7,748 nt of DNA. Origin: Anaerolineae bacterium (GTDB taxonomy: Bacteria; Chloroflexota; Anaerolineae; Aggregatilineales; Phototrophicaceae). The stretch is from assembly GCA_025454675.1 (NCBI GenBank), contig JALONZ010000076.1, positions 1 to 7,748 on the forward strand, in the 5' to 3' direction. The notes beneath the pieces were generated by a model, which was not told where the DNA came from, did no database searches, and was given only the letters and a program-made list of their open reading frames with translations. Shown in pieces: positions 6,819-7,748 of this stretch. Position numbers and translations under genes: made by a program. Every line of letters starts with the position of its first letter. Position 1 is the stretch's first letter.

Positions 6819-7388
6819 ATGATACACAAAACACCCCGCGCCATTGCCTTAGTGGGTATGGCGGGTTCTGGAAAAACGATTTGTGCCAAACATTTAGAAT
6901 CGCGTGGCTTTTATCAATTCCGATTTGGGAGCATTGTCACCGATGAAGTCACACGGCGCGGGTTGCCCATCAATCCGGATAATGAACGGACGGTGCGCGA
7001 AGAATTTCGTGCCAATGAAGGTATGGATGCCATCGCCAAACGCGCTTTGCCACACCTGCAAACCGCACTCCAAACGCATCAGAGCATCATCATAGACGGG
7101 TTATATAGCTTTAGCGAATATAAAACACTGCGCCCTATTTTGGGTGATGATATGATACTCATCGCTATTTTTTCGCCTCGCAAAATGCGCCACTCTCGCC
7201 TTGCCAACCGCCCCGATAGACCGCTCACCGCGCACGAAGCCGAAATGCGCGATTACGCCGAAATCGAGAATATCGAGAAGGGCGGACCCATCGCCATCGC
7301 CGATTATACCTTGATGAATGACGGCACGGCGGATGAATTATTAGCGCGGTTGGACGACCTGTTAAATCAACTGGGAGTGAAGCCCTAA
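6819..7388 (+). CDS. P-loop nucleotide kinase-like protein, dephospho-CoA kinase/UPF0200-like
   Basis: A 189-aa soluble P-loop protein of the nucleoside/nucleotide kinase superfamily, close in style to dephospho-CoA-kinase-like and archaeal UPF0200 proteins. Walker A is GMAGSGKT (13-20). After it come a FGSIVTDEV stretch (36-44), IIDGLYSFSEYK (91-102) as the second acidic strand, a lid-like RLANRPDRPLT (127-137), the RDYAEIENIEKGGPIA stretch (144-159), and ADYTLMNDG (161-169) near the end. This order fits a small-molecule kinase better than an AAA+ machine. The true substrate is not shown. Bona fide CoaE normally has its own lid and CoA-binding motifs, so coaE is not assigned. The ATG at 6819 has a purine-rich site 8 nt upstream and a TATAAT at -39. 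The gene is complete and stands alone on the plus strand between the membrane ATPase and the TIR gene. Confidence 0.85.
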   Translation: MIHKTPRAIALVGMAGSGKTICAKHLESRGFYQFRFGSIVTDEVTRRGLPINPDNERTVREEFRANEGMDAIAKRALPHLQTALQTHQSIIIDGLYSFSEYKTLRPILGDDMILIAIFSPRKMRHSRLANRPDRPLTAHEAEMRDYAEIENIEKGGPIAIADYTLMNDGTADELLARLDDLLNQLGVKP

Positions 7389-7391
7389 AAT

Positions 7392-7445
7392 ATGTTACAC
7401 TATGTCCGTGCTGGGTGAATCATACCATATCGGATAGTGTAACAT
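7392..7445. repeat. 12-bp inverted repeat overlapping the TIR gene start codon
   Basis: ATGTTACACTAT (7392-7403) and ATAGTGTAACAT (7434-7445) are perfect reverse complements, extended by CCG/CGG after a 2-nt bulge. The right arm contains the A and T of the TIR start codon. The spacing could suit an operator for a dimeric regulator, or an RNA hairpin hiding the start codon. As a terminator for the upstream gene it is weak, because the T-run comes 7 nt later and the spacer is long (30 nt). Confidence 0.7.
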
Positions 7446-7644
7446 GCCAAAAATTTTTATTTCGTACCGCCGTAAAGACAGTTTGCTCCATGCGGGGCGC
7501 ATTTTTGACCAATTGGCGCTTCAATTTGATAAAAATCAGATGTTTATGGATTTTGCCATCCCAACAGGTGGCGATTTTCCGCAAATTTTGCGCGATGCAG
7601 TCGCCAATTGTGATGTGTGTTTGGTGACAAACCCACAGTACTGA
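7444..7644 (+). pseudogene. TIR-domain protein, truncated after about 61 codons
   Basis: The first 61 residues are a clear start of a bacterial TIR domain: KIFISYRRKDS (3-13) is strand A and box 1, AGRIFDQLALQF (17-28) helix A, MFMDFAIPTGGDF (33-45) strand B and BB-loop, and LRDAVANCDVCLV (49-61) strand C. A full TIR domain needs about 130 residues, and its NADase Glu lies after this point, so the visible product (66 aa) should lack activity. After V61 the frame reads TNPQY then a stop, unlike TIR sequence. A whole gene was probably broken at about 7627 by insertion or rearrangement; an assembly join is the alternative. The ATG at 7444 sits directly before the domain, and there is no good Shine-Dalgarno (GGA at 7432-7434 only). 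The original protein may have carried further domains, as TIR genes in these bacteria often do. Confidence 0.75.
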
Positions 7645-7651
7645 CAACATA

Positions 7652-7748
7652 TTACAGTGAAAGGTGTTCAGCAAAAATCTTTGCAACAGCCATTGCTGTC
7701 TTAGGATCCACTGGTTTATGACTTTTTTTTCTACACAAGGACTAACGC
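7652..7748 (-). pseudogene. Possible C-terminal end of an unidentified minus-strand gene (insertion-element candidate)
   Basis: On the minus strand, 7741-7652 reads SLCRKKSHKP then VDPKTAMAVAKIFAEHLSL and a TAA stop at 7654-7652, which has the look of a real protein C-terminus. Upstream in that frame there is a TAG (7744-7742). The neighbouring frame is open from the window edge to an A8 run (7723-7730 on the plus strand T8), so a -1 shift there would give VSPCVEKK joined to SHKPVDPK. This could be programmed slippage, a decayed gene or a homopolymer error. The region starts just past the point where the TIR gene breaks, so an insertion-sequence end reading back towards the TIR gene is a reasonable guess. 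I do not recognise the family. Confidence 0.3.

Overview
The window looks like Chloroflexota (Anaerolineae-like) DNA. This is inferred from gene content and protein style, not from a marker gene: Hanks-type Ser/Thr kinases with GxGGMxxVY loops, a double-AAA+ Clp unfoldase beside them, a membrane-tethered STAND-like ATPase, a dephospho-CoA-kinase-like P-loop protein and a TIR gene, at moderate G+C. No rRNA, tRNA or CRISPR array was seen.

Layout. Positions 1-1044 (minus) hold the N-terminal 348 codons of a soluble Ser/Thr kinase that runs off the left edge. Its GTG start overlaps the stop of the upstream gene by 4 bp. Positions 1041-3416 (minus) hold that upstream gene, a ClpC/ClpA-type unfoldase with non-standard pore loops, no M-domain and a retained ClpP-docking (IGF) loop. 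A 240-bp divergent intergenic region (3417-3656) separates it from a second kinase (3657-5501, plus), a PknB-like protein with one membrane segment and a Cys-containing external domain. This gene converges on, and overlaps by 6 bp, a minus-strand STAND/AAA-like ATPase with a C-terminal membrane anchor (5496-6665). The ATPase is in turn divergent from a dephospho-CoA-kinase-like gene (6819-7388, plus). Their -10 boxes form a perfect TATAAT-N4-ATTATA palindrome. After a 55-bp gap holding a strong inverted repeat, a TIR-domain gene begins at 7444 and breaks off after about 61 codons into unrelated sequence (7627-7748). That tail looks like the end of another element, possibly an insertion sequence, carrying a minus-strand coding end.

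Working together (inference). A Clp unfoldase translationally coupled to a Ser/Thr kinase, with a membrane-sensor kinase reading away from it, suggests phosphorylation-linked control of protein unfolding or degradation. It is analogous in logic, not in homology, to the McsB-ClpC coupling of Firmicutes. The membrane ATPase and the TIR gene add signalling or defence-like parts, but nothing in the sequence proves that they belong to one pathway.
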